A stretch of 12,940 nt of DNA from an uncultured Agathobaculum sp. (GTDB taxonomy: Bacteria > Bacillota > Clostridia > Oscillospirales > Butyricicoccaceae): contig CAKSVR010000055.1 of assembly GCA_934504345.1 (NCBI GenBank), forward strand, positions 1 through 12,940. Reading direction: 5' to 3'. Positions 5,953 through 12,189 of the stretch are shown piece after piece. The notes under the pieces are model-generated. The model saw nothing but the letters and a program-made list of their open reading frames with translations, made no database searches and was not told where the DNA came from. Made by a program: the position numbers and the translations under genes. Numbering within the stretch: position 1 is the stretch's first letter; every line of letters starts with the position of its first letter.

Positions 5953-8170
5953 AACAATGAAAAGCGGTCGGTCTGCCCGGCGGTTTGAGCGGACTGTGAT
6001 CCTGTTCGGTATGATTCTGGTTGCAGCTGTCGGCTTTTACACACTGCGGCTGGAGAGCAAACAAATGCGGACCCAGCTCAGCAGCACCATCAGCTATGTC
6101 AAAGGGCAGTGCATGACCTATACGCGGTACAATGCCGCCTCCGTCACCAAAAGCCTGATGCGTGCTATCGAGAATGCCCAGCAGGTCAACCGCAACATCG
6201 GCTATGAGGGAAAAGAACCGGATGCCGCGCAGCTGGAGTTCTATACGCAGGAGCAGCGCCTGACCGGCATTATGCTGCTGGATGCGGACAGCACGCTGCG
6301 GTGCGAATACAACGGCGATTCGCTGAATTTCGAGAGCCTGCAGGAGTACATTGAACGTGAGGCTGTGCTGGATGTGACCCGTTATCCGCAGAAAACCTAT
6401 GCTGCCCGTGTTGACCTGCCGGATGGCTCGTATGTGGATATTGCCGCCTATGGCCGCACGGACAGCGATGGTGTTGTGGTCGTGTATTATCACACCACGG
6501 CGGAGTATGCCCACAACTATACACTGACCTTGCAGGGAACACTCTCAGGGTACAGCCCGAGCAGCGGCGGTGTAGTCGTTGTGACGAACGGCGACCGTAT
6601 TATTGCCTCGAATGATGCATCGCTCGTCGATACCGGCGCGGACGACAGCAGTACACTGCAGCAGATCAAGGCACGGGTCGTTTCGGGTACGGTTTCGCAT
6701 ATCCAGAGCCGCGACGGCTCGTATTTCGGCAGTTTGGACCGCAGCCGCGAGTATTACATCTACGCTTATGTGCCCGATCGTCCGGTTATCGCGGATATGC
6801 TGAAAAACATGATGGCCGCGCTGATCATTTATCTGATTGTGCTGACAGCTATCCAGATGTTCCGCCGCCGCTCCGCGATGGAGTACCGCGCTGAGCAGAA
6901 ACGCCGCGATGATGCCTATCGCGAGAAGCTGATGGAATCCGCAGAGCGGGCCGAGCAGGCCAACCGCGCCAAGACCGAGTTCCTCCAGCGGATGAGTCAC
7001 GACATCCGAACCCCGATCAACGGCATTCGCGGCATGATCGAGATCGCGGACTACTATAAGGATGATCCCGCCAAGCAGGATGAGTGCCGCCGCAAGATCT
7101 GGGATGCTTCGGGCCTGCTGCTCGAGCTGGTGAACGAGGTCCTCGATATGGGCAAGCTGGAATCCGGCGAGATTATGCTCGAGGAACGCGAGATGGATAT
7201 TGTCGAGCTGCTCGAAGGCATCGGAACGGTCATTGAGCGGCAGGCGCGAGAGCGCGGTATCCGGATCAAGACCAACGGCTATCCGCTCGAGCACCGCTGG
7301 GTGCTCGGCAGTCCGCTGCACATCAAGCGGCTGGTGATGAACATTGTCAGCAATGCGGTGAAGTACAATCGGGAGAACGGCAGAATCGATCTTGCCGCCC
7401 GCGAGGTGCAACAGCCGGATGAGAACACGGTGCTGCTTGAATTTACCTGCACGGACACGGGTATCGGCATGAGCCCGGAGTTCCAGAAACACGTTTTCGA
7501 GCCGTTCGCGCAGGAGGGCCATCACGCCCGTTCGGAGTACGGCGGCACCGGCCTCGGTATGCCGATCGCGAAAACGCTGGCTGAGAAGATGGGCGGCACG
7601 CTATCGTTTACCAGTGAAAAGGATGTCGGCACTACGTTTACACTGACCCTGCCATTTCGCATCTGTGATGCACCGGCGGCAGAGGAGGAGCACGAAGCGG
7701 CCGACTATACGAACGTGCTCGCCGGTCTGCGCGTGCTGGTCGCAGAGGACAACCGGCTGAACATGGAGATCGCACAGTTCATACTGGACATCGTAGGCGC
7801 AGAAATGCTCAAGGCTGTCAACGGCAAAGAGGCGGTGGAGATCTTCGAAAAGTCACAGCCCGGCGAGATCGATGTGATTTTGATGGATGTGATGATGCCG
7901 GTGATGGACGGCCTCGAGGCTGCACGGCGCATCCGCGCGATGAAGCGTCCGGATGCATCTACCGTCCCCATCATTGCCATGACAGCGAATGCGTTCACCG
8001 AGGACCGCCGCCGCGCCTTTATGGTCGGCATGAATATGCATCTTGCCAAGCCGCTCGAGGCGGAGGAGGTCATCCGCACACTGGCGAAATTTATCGAGCG
8101 ATCCGCACGGCTGGATGATGCGGAGCAGAATCCCTGCTATCAGAAAAACGGTTTCGGGAAAAAACGATAA
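5942..8170 (+). CDS. membrane hybrid sensor histidine kinase with receiver domain
   Basis: The product is 742 residues. TM1 is about 17-36 and TM2 about 289-308, enclosing an extracytoplasmic sensor of some 250 residues. A charged linker is followed by a HisKA domain with His353 in RMSHDIRTPINGI, then the ATPase: N box NIVSNAVKYN (467-476), DTGIGM (Asp505), FEPFAQ and GGTGLGM (534). A receiver domain fills about 597-720 with acidic Asp603, phospho-acceptor Asp649 (ILMDVMMPVMDG), Thr681 and Lys703. All catalytic residues are present. There is no Hpt domain and no response regulator gene beside it. The start is TTG at 5942, supported by GGAGGTGGAG and by overlap with the upstream gene; ATG at 5957 is possible but has no good ribosome site. 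It probably senses the lipoprotein's ligand. Confidence 0.93.
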   Translation: MPIETMKSGRSARRFERTVILFGMILVAAVGFYTLRLESKQMRTQLSSTISYVKGQCMTYTRYNAASVTKSLMRAIENAQQVNRNIGYEGKEPDAAQLEFYTQEQRLTGIMLLDADSTLRCEYNGDSLNFESLQEYIEREAVLDVTRYPQKTYAARVDLPDGSYVDIAAYGRTDSDGVVVVYYHTTAEYAHNYTLTLQGTLSGYSPSSGGVVVVTNGDRIIASNDASLVDTGADDSSTLQQIKARVVSGTVSHIQSRDGSYFGSLDRSREYYIYAYVPDRPVIADMLKNMMAALIIYLIVLTAIQMFRRRSAMEYRAEQKRRDDAYREKLMESAERAEQANRAKTEFLQRMSHDIRTPINGIRGMIEIADYYKDDPAKQDECRRKIWDASGLLLELVNEVLDMGKLESGEIMLEEREMDIVELLEGIGTVIERQARERGIRIKTNGYPLEHRWVLGSPLHIKRLVMNIVSNAVKYNRENGRIDLAAREVQQPDENTVLLEFTCTDTGIGMSPEFQKHVFEPFAQEGHHARSEYGGTGLGMPIAKTLAEKMGGTLSFTSEKDVGTTFTLTLPFRICDAPAAEEEHEAADYTNVLAGLRVLVAEDNRLNMEIAQFILDIVGAEMLKAVNGKEAVEIFEKSQPGEIDVILMDVMMPVMDGLEAARRIRAMKRPDASTVPIIAMTANAFTEDRRRAFMVGMNMHLAKPLEAEEVIRTLAKFIERSARLDDAEQNPCYQKNGFGKKR

Positions 8171-8172
8171 CA

Positions 8173-8205
8173 AAAAACGGCTTCGGAATGACCGAAGCCG
8201 TTTTT
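8173..8205. terminator. bidirectional terminator between kinase and cstA
   Basis: AAAAACGGCTTCGG (8173-8186) and CCGAAGCCGTTTTT (8192-8205) are exact complements around loop AATGA. It lies 3 bp past the kinase stop and 11 bp past the cstA stop, with T-runs in both directions, so it ends both convergent transcripts. Confidence 0.93.
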
Positions 8206-8215
8206 ATTATGCGTT

Positions 8216-9958
8216 TTAAGCCTCTGCTTTTTCGCTGTTCTTTTCGCTCTTTGCGTAGCTCTTGAACGAGTGGATAACGATAGTCAGACCCAGCACGATC
8301 AGCAGCACCGCAAGGATAAGCTGCAAGCCGTTTGCGATAAATACCGCACCCCAGGTGGTTTCACCCGCCGGGATAGCCGTAGAGGCAGCAGCGGAGATAG
8401 CCTTTACCATCGCGAGCAGACGCTGCACCAGTGCGGTAAAGGTAACGCACAGCATGATAATCAGCGGCGGGAAGATCATCTTATTGCTGCGGCCCGTAAC
8501 CTTGAGGAATACGCACAGCGTGATGAGCACCAGAGCGCTCAGCAGCTGGTTTGCCGAACCGAACAGCGGCCAGATATTGGCGTAGCCGATCTTGGTGAGC
8601 ACAAAGCCGACAGCCAGCGTCACGATAGTGGAGAAGTAAACATTGCAGAACAGCTTGCGCCAGCCCTCGGCGTGCTCCATGTCATCGATGGAGAACAGCT
8701 CCTGAAAAGCCATACGGCCGATACGGGCAACGGCATCCAGACTGGTCAGCGCCAGCGCGGATACGCACATGGTCATAAACGCAGTGGCAACATAAACCGG
8801 CACACCGAACATCTCGAAGAAACCGGCAACGCCGCTGCTGAATACCTGAAACGGCGTGCCTGCTGCGGGCGTACCGTCAGCGGCGGCAGCCGCACCGGCA
8901 ACGCACAGCGCCAGAACAGCCAGCAGGCTCTCGAGCACCATGGCGCCGTAGCCGACCTTGGGCATATCTTTTTCATTCTCGATGGTCTTGGAGGATGTAC
9001 CCGAGGAAACAAGGCTGTGGAAGCCGGAAACTGCACCGCACGCAACCGTTACGAACAGGATCGGGAACATCGTGCCGAGGTTTTCGTTGGTGAAGCCGGT
9101 GAATACCGGCAGGTTCATGGTCGGATGAGCGACGAACAGACCAACGACTGCGCCCGCGATCATACAGATGAACATGAACGTGGTCATGTAGTCGCGCGGC
9201 TGCTTGAGCAGCCACATCGGGAGTACCGCTGCGAAGAAGATATAAACGAACGTGATGTAGCTCCAAACGGCCTTGCCGAAGATCAGCGGGCAGTTCATGC
9301 CGATGGCAAAGGATGCCACGATGCACAGGATGCCGACAACAGCCTCTTTCGCGCCGGTGAGCTTGAACTTCTTCTGAACGAGGCCGAGCACAACAGCGAA
9401 TACCATAAACATGATGGAGATCATGCCGGCAGCGCCGTTGGTCGCAGCCGCAGCAGCCAGCTCGGTAACACCGGCATCGGTGACGGTGTAGGCGTTGAAC
9501 GTGCCTGCTACCATATCCGCGAATGCCGCGATAACGATGCAGCAGAAGATCCACTCAAAGATCAGGAACAGACGGCGGCCGGTCTTGCCGATGTACTTCT
9601 CGATCAGCATACCCATCGACTTGCCCTTGTTCTTGACCGAAGCGTACAGCGCGCCGAAGTCGGTAACGGCGCCGAAGAAGATGCCGCCGATCAGCACCCA
9701 CAGCAGAACCGGCAGCCAGCCGAATGCTGCGGCCTGAATAGCGCCGGTTACAGGGCCTGCACCTGCGATGGAGGAGAACTGGTGGCTGAATACCGTCCAG
9801 CCGTTGGTCGGTACATAGTCCTTGCCGTCGTTAAGCGCGACGGCCGGTGTCTTGGCTTTCGGGTCGATGCCCCATTTGTTGGCCAGCCAGCGTCCGTAAA
9901 AGACGTAGGCGCCGAACAGGACAACAGCTGCGATCAGCACGATTACAAGTGTGTTCAT
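8216..9958 (-). CDS. cstA: CstA-family transporter (carbon starvation protein)
   Basis: The product is 580 residues with many membrane segments, starting MNTLVIVLIAAVVLFGAYVF. It has the CstA hallmarks: NDGKDYVPTNGWTVFSHQFS, AGAGPVTGAIQAAAFGWLP, GAVTDFGALYASVKNKGKSMG in the N-terminal part, and SSGTSSKTIENEKDMPKVGYG in the middle. E. coli CstA and BtsT are about 700 residues; this shorter form is common in Bacillota. E. coli members move pyruvate, and CstA is also linked to peptide uptake; the substrate here is unknown. The start at 9958 is chosen over the longer in-frame start at 10012 because AGGAAGTGG precedes it, the hydrophobic N-terminus begins there, and the longer form would start just after the leader's terminator. 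It is a single-gene transcript behind a T-box leader. Confidence 0.95.
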   Translation of the reverse strand: MNTLVIVLIAAVVLFGAYVFYGRWLANKWGIDPKAKTPAVALNDGKDYVPTNGWTVFSHQFSSIAGAGPVTGAIQAAAFGWLPVLLWVLIGGIFFGAVTDFGALYASVKNKGKSMGMLIEKYIGKTGRRLFLIFEWIFCCIVIAAFADMVAGTFNAYTVTDAGVTELAAAAATNGAAGMISIMFMVFAVVLGLVQKKFKLTGAKEAVVGILCIVASFAIGMNCPLIFGKAVWSYITFVYIFFAAVLPMWLLKQPRDYMTTFMFICMIAGAVVGLFVAHPTMNLPVFTGFTNENLGTMFPILFVTVACGAVSGFHSLVSSGTSSKTIENEKDMPKVGYGAMVLESLLAVLALCVAGAAAAADGTPAAGTPFQVFSSGVAGFFEMFGVPVYVATAFMTMCVSALALTSLDAVARIGRMAFQELFSIDDMEHAEGWRKLFCNVYFSTIVTLAVGFVLTKIGYANIWPLFGSANQLLSALVLITLCVFLKVTGRSNKMIFPPLIIMLCVTFTALVQRLLAMVKAISAAASTAIPAGETTWGAVFIANGLQLILAVLLIVLGLTIVIHSFKSYAKSEKNSEKAEA

Positions 9959-10010
9959 GGTTTTTTCCACTTCCTGAAATGATTTGCGATTCATGCAGTC
10001 AAAGGAACGC

Positions 10011-10068
10011 AAAAAAGCCTTCGTCGATGCAGGAGGATCACTTGGGATGATCCTGCAAAGACGAAGGC
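10011..10068 (-). terminator. T-box leader terminator
   Basis: On the minus strand GCCTTCGTC plus TGCAGGATCA pairs with TGATCCT plus CTGCA plus GACGAAGGC around a short loop, followed by six T. The left arm holds CTTTGC, which can instead pair with GCAAAG of the antiterminator at 10106-10101. Confidence 0.92.
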
Positions 10069-10343
10069 ATATACATCACTGTAGTTACTTCCGCGTTACC
10101 ACTTTGCTTGCCGGCAGAGAACTGCCGACCTCTCATTTACCGCCCGGTACCGCATACTCCCGGAGGGCTTTTCCCGTTAACGGCGGATACCCGGCCTCGA
10201 CTACTCGGCATTTTGCCTTTGCCCGAAGCTGCTCGCAGGGGATAGCGGATTCGTGCCTTGCTGCCGTCTTGCACGACCGACGGCTTTCTGGGAACGGTGT
10301 ACGGATACGTCATGTCCTGTTCAAAGCATTTGACTGATGAACG
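10011..10343 (-). promoter_or_regulatory. T-box riboswitch leader of cstA
   Basis: The leader runs about 330 nt from the predicted start near 10343 to the terminator. The minus strand carries AAAGTGGTAACGCGG (10105-10091), a variant of the conserved T-box with the UGGN bulge that pairs with an uncharged tRNA NCCA end. N is U, which demands a tRNA with discriminator A. Stem I features are visible: AGAAAGCCGTCGGTCGTGC with ACGGC closing the distal part, then a specifier-side stretch GAATCCGCTATCCCC followed by TGCGAGC. The specifier is not certain; GCU (Ala, followed by A) is my first choice, with AUC, CUA or UAU possible. Uncharged tRNA should favour the antiterminator (GCAAAG with CTTTGC) and let cstA be read. 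Confidence 0.9.
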
Positions 10344-10349
10344 ATTCGT

Positions 10350-10378
10350 ATGATAGTCCTCTTTTTGCCGTTTGTCAA
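10350..10378 (-). promoter_or_regulatory. promoter of the T-box leader and cstA
   Basis: The minus strand shows TTGACA (10378-10373), a 17-bp spacer and TATCAT (10355-10350). The -35 is perfect and the -10 has one mismatch. It is strong and probably constitutive, as expected when control is by attenuation. Confidence 0.85.
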
Positions 10379-10471
10379 CATAGCGAGGAACAAAAAATGT
10401 AATTTCAGCATTCCGGCAAATTCGGTCGAATCAAACAGATCGGATTTTGTTTATTTTTTAACGCTGTCCGC

Positions 10472-10487
10472 AGAATCGCAAGATTCT
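10472..10487. repeat. small inverted repeat before the thi promoter
   Basis: AGAATC GCAA GATTCT ends four bases before the -35 box of the thi promoter. A 12-base palindrome ATTCGGTCGAAT also lies at 10420-10431. Either could be an operator in the 113-bp gap between the divergent cstA and thi promoters, but both are short. Confidence 0.3.
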
Positions 10488-10491
10488 ATAC

Positions 10492-10521
10492 TTGACAAAT
10501 GCATTTTGCACGGCTTATACT
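10492..10521 (+). promoter_or_regulatory. promoter of the thiamine operon
   Basis: TTGACA (10492-10497), an 18-bp spacer and TATACT (10516-10521). Transcription should start near 10528, placing the whole 163-nt palindrome and the riboswitch in the leader RNA. I see no comparable promoter between the palindrome and the riboswitch. Confidence 0.7.
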
Positions 10522-10532
10522 GGTGTTACAGA

Positions 10533-10695
10533 AGGCAACACCGCACGATTGAAGCTGCGGCGCTTTGCGGAAATTTTACACTCTGATGTCGTTGCAATTT
10601 CACGGTAATACAGACAGTATTACCGCAAAACTGCGCCTAATCAGAATGTAAAATTTGCTCGCAAATCGCTCTTGTTCAATCATGTGGTATTACCT
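10533..10695. repeat. 163-nt near-palindrome, possible MITE or structured RNA
   Basis: The stretch is complementary to itself almost end to end. Outer arms 10533-10587 and 10640-10695 share AGGYAAYACC at the tips, an exact ATTGAA/TTCAAT block, and AAATTTTACA-YTCTGAT blocks. The inner stem 10590-10611 pairs with 10617-10637 and ends in a perfect CGGTAATAC/GTATTACCG with loop AGACA. There is no open frame of note. It fits a miniature inverted-repeat element, or a long hairpin RNA, set between the thi promoter and the TPP riboswitch. I find no clear target-site duplication and no second copy in the window. Confidence 0.8.
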
Positions 10696-10699
10696 AAAA

Positions 10700-10789
10700 G
10701 ACAAGCAAGGGTGCTGCGATGAGCGGCTGAGAGGGCGAGAAACCCAACCTTTTGAACCTGTTGGTTAATGCCATTGTAGGGAAGCTGTC
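10700..10789 (+). promoter_or_regulatory. TPP riboswitch (THI element)
   Basis: Conserved blocks appear in order: AAGGGTGC, CGGCTGAGAGGG (pyrimidine-binding arm), AACCCAACCTTTTGAACCTG, TTGGTTAATGCCA and GTAGGGAAGC. The P1 stem is GACAAGC with GCTGTC. Bound thiamine pyrophosphate should stabilise P1 and favour the terminator at 10806-10852. It heads the thiD-thiW-thiM operon. Confidence 0.95.
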
Positions 10790-10805
10790 GCATCGCTGGA
10801 TTTTC

Positions 10806-10852
10806 AATGCTTCGGTTTCGCCACAGGGCGGGAACGAGGCATTTTTTATTTT
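10806..10852 (+). terminator. riboswitch-controlled terminator
   Basis: AATGCTTCGGTTTCGCC (10806-10822) pairs with GGCGGGAACGAGGCATT (10827-10843) around ACAG with three wobbles and one mismatch, followed by a T-rich run. GCTTC (10809-10813) can instead pair with GAAGC (10781-10785) in the riboswitch P1 strand, a likely antiterminator. Confidence 0.88.
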
Positions 10853-10881
10853 CCGGCAGCGAACAGATAGGAGGAAACAAA

Positions 10882-11673
10882 ATGAAAACAGTGCTTACCA
10901 TCGCGGGCTCGGACTGCTCGGGCGGTGCAGGCGTGCAGGCTGATCTGAAAACTATGGCGGCGCACGGCGTATTCGGCATGAGCGTTATCGTGTCGGTCGT
11001 GGCGGAGAACACCGCCCGTGTCATCGATATTCAGGACATCACGCCTAAGATGATCGAAGAGCAGATCGATGCCGTATTTGAGGATATTGTGCCGGATGCG
11101 GTCAAGATCGGTATGCTGTCCTCACCGGAGTGCATGAAAGCGGTTGCTGGCAAGCTCGCGCAGTACAAGCCGCAGCATATCGTTATCGATCCGGTGATGT
11201 TCGCCAAAAACGGCGATGCACTGATGGACCCGGCCTCGGTCGGTGCGCTCATCCAAACCGTGCTGCCGTTTGCCGAGGTGCTGACTCCGAACGTGCCCGA
11301 GGCACAGTATCTCGCGGATATGGAGATCCGCACGCCCGAGGATATGGAGGAGGCGGCACGCCGCATTTACGCCAAGGGCTGCAAAAACGTGCTCGTCAAG
11401 GGCGGCAAAAACATCGCGGGTGCGGTGGATGTGCTGTTTGACGGCGAAACCTGCCACCGCATCGAGATCGAGCAGATCGACACCACCAGCACGCACGGCA
11501 CGGGCTGCACGCTGTCCTCTGCCATCGCATCCAATCTGGCACTCGGCCACAGCGTGCCCGAGGCGGTGAAGCTGGCTAAGGCGTATGTCACCGATGCCAT
11601 CCGCCATGCGCCCGGTCTGGGACATGGCTGCGGCCCGCTCAACCACTTTTGCCGTATCTTTTCGGAGGAGTAA
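10882..11673 (+). CDS. thiD: hydroxymethylpyrimidine (phosphate) kinase ThiD
   Basis: The product is 263 residues, typical for ThiD. It phosphorylates HMP to HMP-P and then to HMP-PP, the pyrimidine half of thiamine, in the cytoplasm. The ribokinase-like fold shows at VLTIAGSDCSGGAGVQADLK (4-23), the family N-terminal motif, at IDPVMFAKNG (about 107-116), and at TTSTHGTGCTLSSAIAS (about 207-223), where the GTGC anion hole and preceding catalytic residues lie. AGGAGG seven bases upstream supports the ATG at 10882; a longer in-frame reading from 10807 would be translated through the terminator hairpin and is rejected. It is first in the operon under TPP control, six bases before thiW. Confidence 0.96.
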   Translation: MKTVLTIAGSDCSGGAGVQADLKTMAAHGVFGMSVIVSVVAENTARVIDIQDITPKMIEEQIDAVFEDIVPDAVKIGMLSSPECMKAVAGKLAQYKPQHIVIDPVMFAKNGDALMDPASVGALIQTVLPFAEVLTPNVPEAQYLADMEIRTPEDMEEAARRIYAKGCKNVLVKGGKNIAGAVDVLFDGETCHRIEIEQIDTTSTHGTGCTLSSAIASNLALGHSVPEAVKLAKAYVTDAIRHAPGLGHGCGPLNHFCRIFSEE

Positions 11674-11679
11674 GAGGAA

Positions 11680-12189
11680 ATGAAGAAAAGTTCTATCCGT
11701 AAACTGACAATCGCAGGTGTTCTGGTCGCGGTAGCGGTCGTTGGCAGCCTGTTTTCCATTCCGGTGCTCGGCGCGAAGTGCTCGCCGGTGCAGCACATGG
11801 TCAATGTGCTCGGCGCCGTTCTGCTGGGCCCGTGGTACGCGCTCGGCATGGGTTTTGCCGCCGCGCTGATCCGCAACGTGCTGGGTCTGGGCAGCCTGCT
11901 GGCGTTCCCCGGCTCGATGATCGGTGCGCTGCTGTGCGGTCTGGCCTACAAGGCCTGCCCGAAGCTGCCCGCTGCTTACGCCGGTGAGGTGTTCGGCACC
12001 GGTATCCTCGGAGGTCTGGCCTCTTACCCGATCGCGGCATTCGTGATGGGCAATACCAAGGCGGCGCTGTTCACGTTCGTACCGTCTTTCCTTGTGTCCA
12101 CCGCAGTGGGCGCGGCGATTTCTGTGCTGGTGCTGAGCGCACTCAAGCGCACGCACGTTCTCAGCGCGCTGGAAGGTGCGGAGCATTGA
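11680..12189 (+). CDS. thiW: ThiW, ECF transporter S component for a thiamine precursor
   Basis: The product is 169 residues with about five or six membrane segments. Family signatures are VLGAKCSPVQHMVNVLGAVLLGPW (about 29-52, read in two parts), IRNVLGLGSLLAFPGSMIGA (64-83) and FGTGILGGLASYPIAAFVMG (107-126). ThiW is the substrate-binding membrane subunit of an energy-coupling-factor transporter and is predicted to take up a thiazole precursor; it needs the shared EcfA, EcfA' and EcfT subunits, which are not in the window. GGAGGAG at the end of thiD serves as the ribosome site. It overlaps thiM, the thiazole kinase, by four bases, which fits thiazole as the cargo. Confidence 0.95.
   Translation: MKKSSIRKLTIAGVLVAVAVVGSLFSIPVLGAKCSPVQHMVNVLGAVLLGPWYALGMGFAAALIRNVLGLGSLLAFPGSMIGALLCGLAYKACPKLPAAYAGEVFGTGILGGLASYPIAAFVMGNTKAALFTFVPSFLVSTAVGAAISVLVLSALKRTHVLSALEGAEH

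Noticed and set aside
6545..7525. A 326-residue minus-strand frame opposite the kinase
   Set aside because: Overlaps conserved HisKA and ATPase coding and shows no domain of its own.
8270..9982. A 570-residue open frame on the plus strand opposite cstA
   Set aside because: It mirrors the cstA codons, is highly polar with runs of Gln, His and Arg, and has no family motif or ribosome site.
9959..10012. Upstream extension of cstA by 18 residues
   Set aside because: It begins right after the T-box terminator, is polar, and lies ahead of the ribosome site and hydrophobic start at 9958.
10807..10881. Upstream extension of thiD to 10807
   Set aside because: The extra residues are encoded by the riboswitch terminator hairpin and resemble no ThiD N-terminus.
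11122..12186. A 354-residue minus-strand frame opposite thiD and thiW
   Set aside because: Composition (Arg, Gln, His rich) is typical of an antisense shadow, and both genes underneath have clear families.
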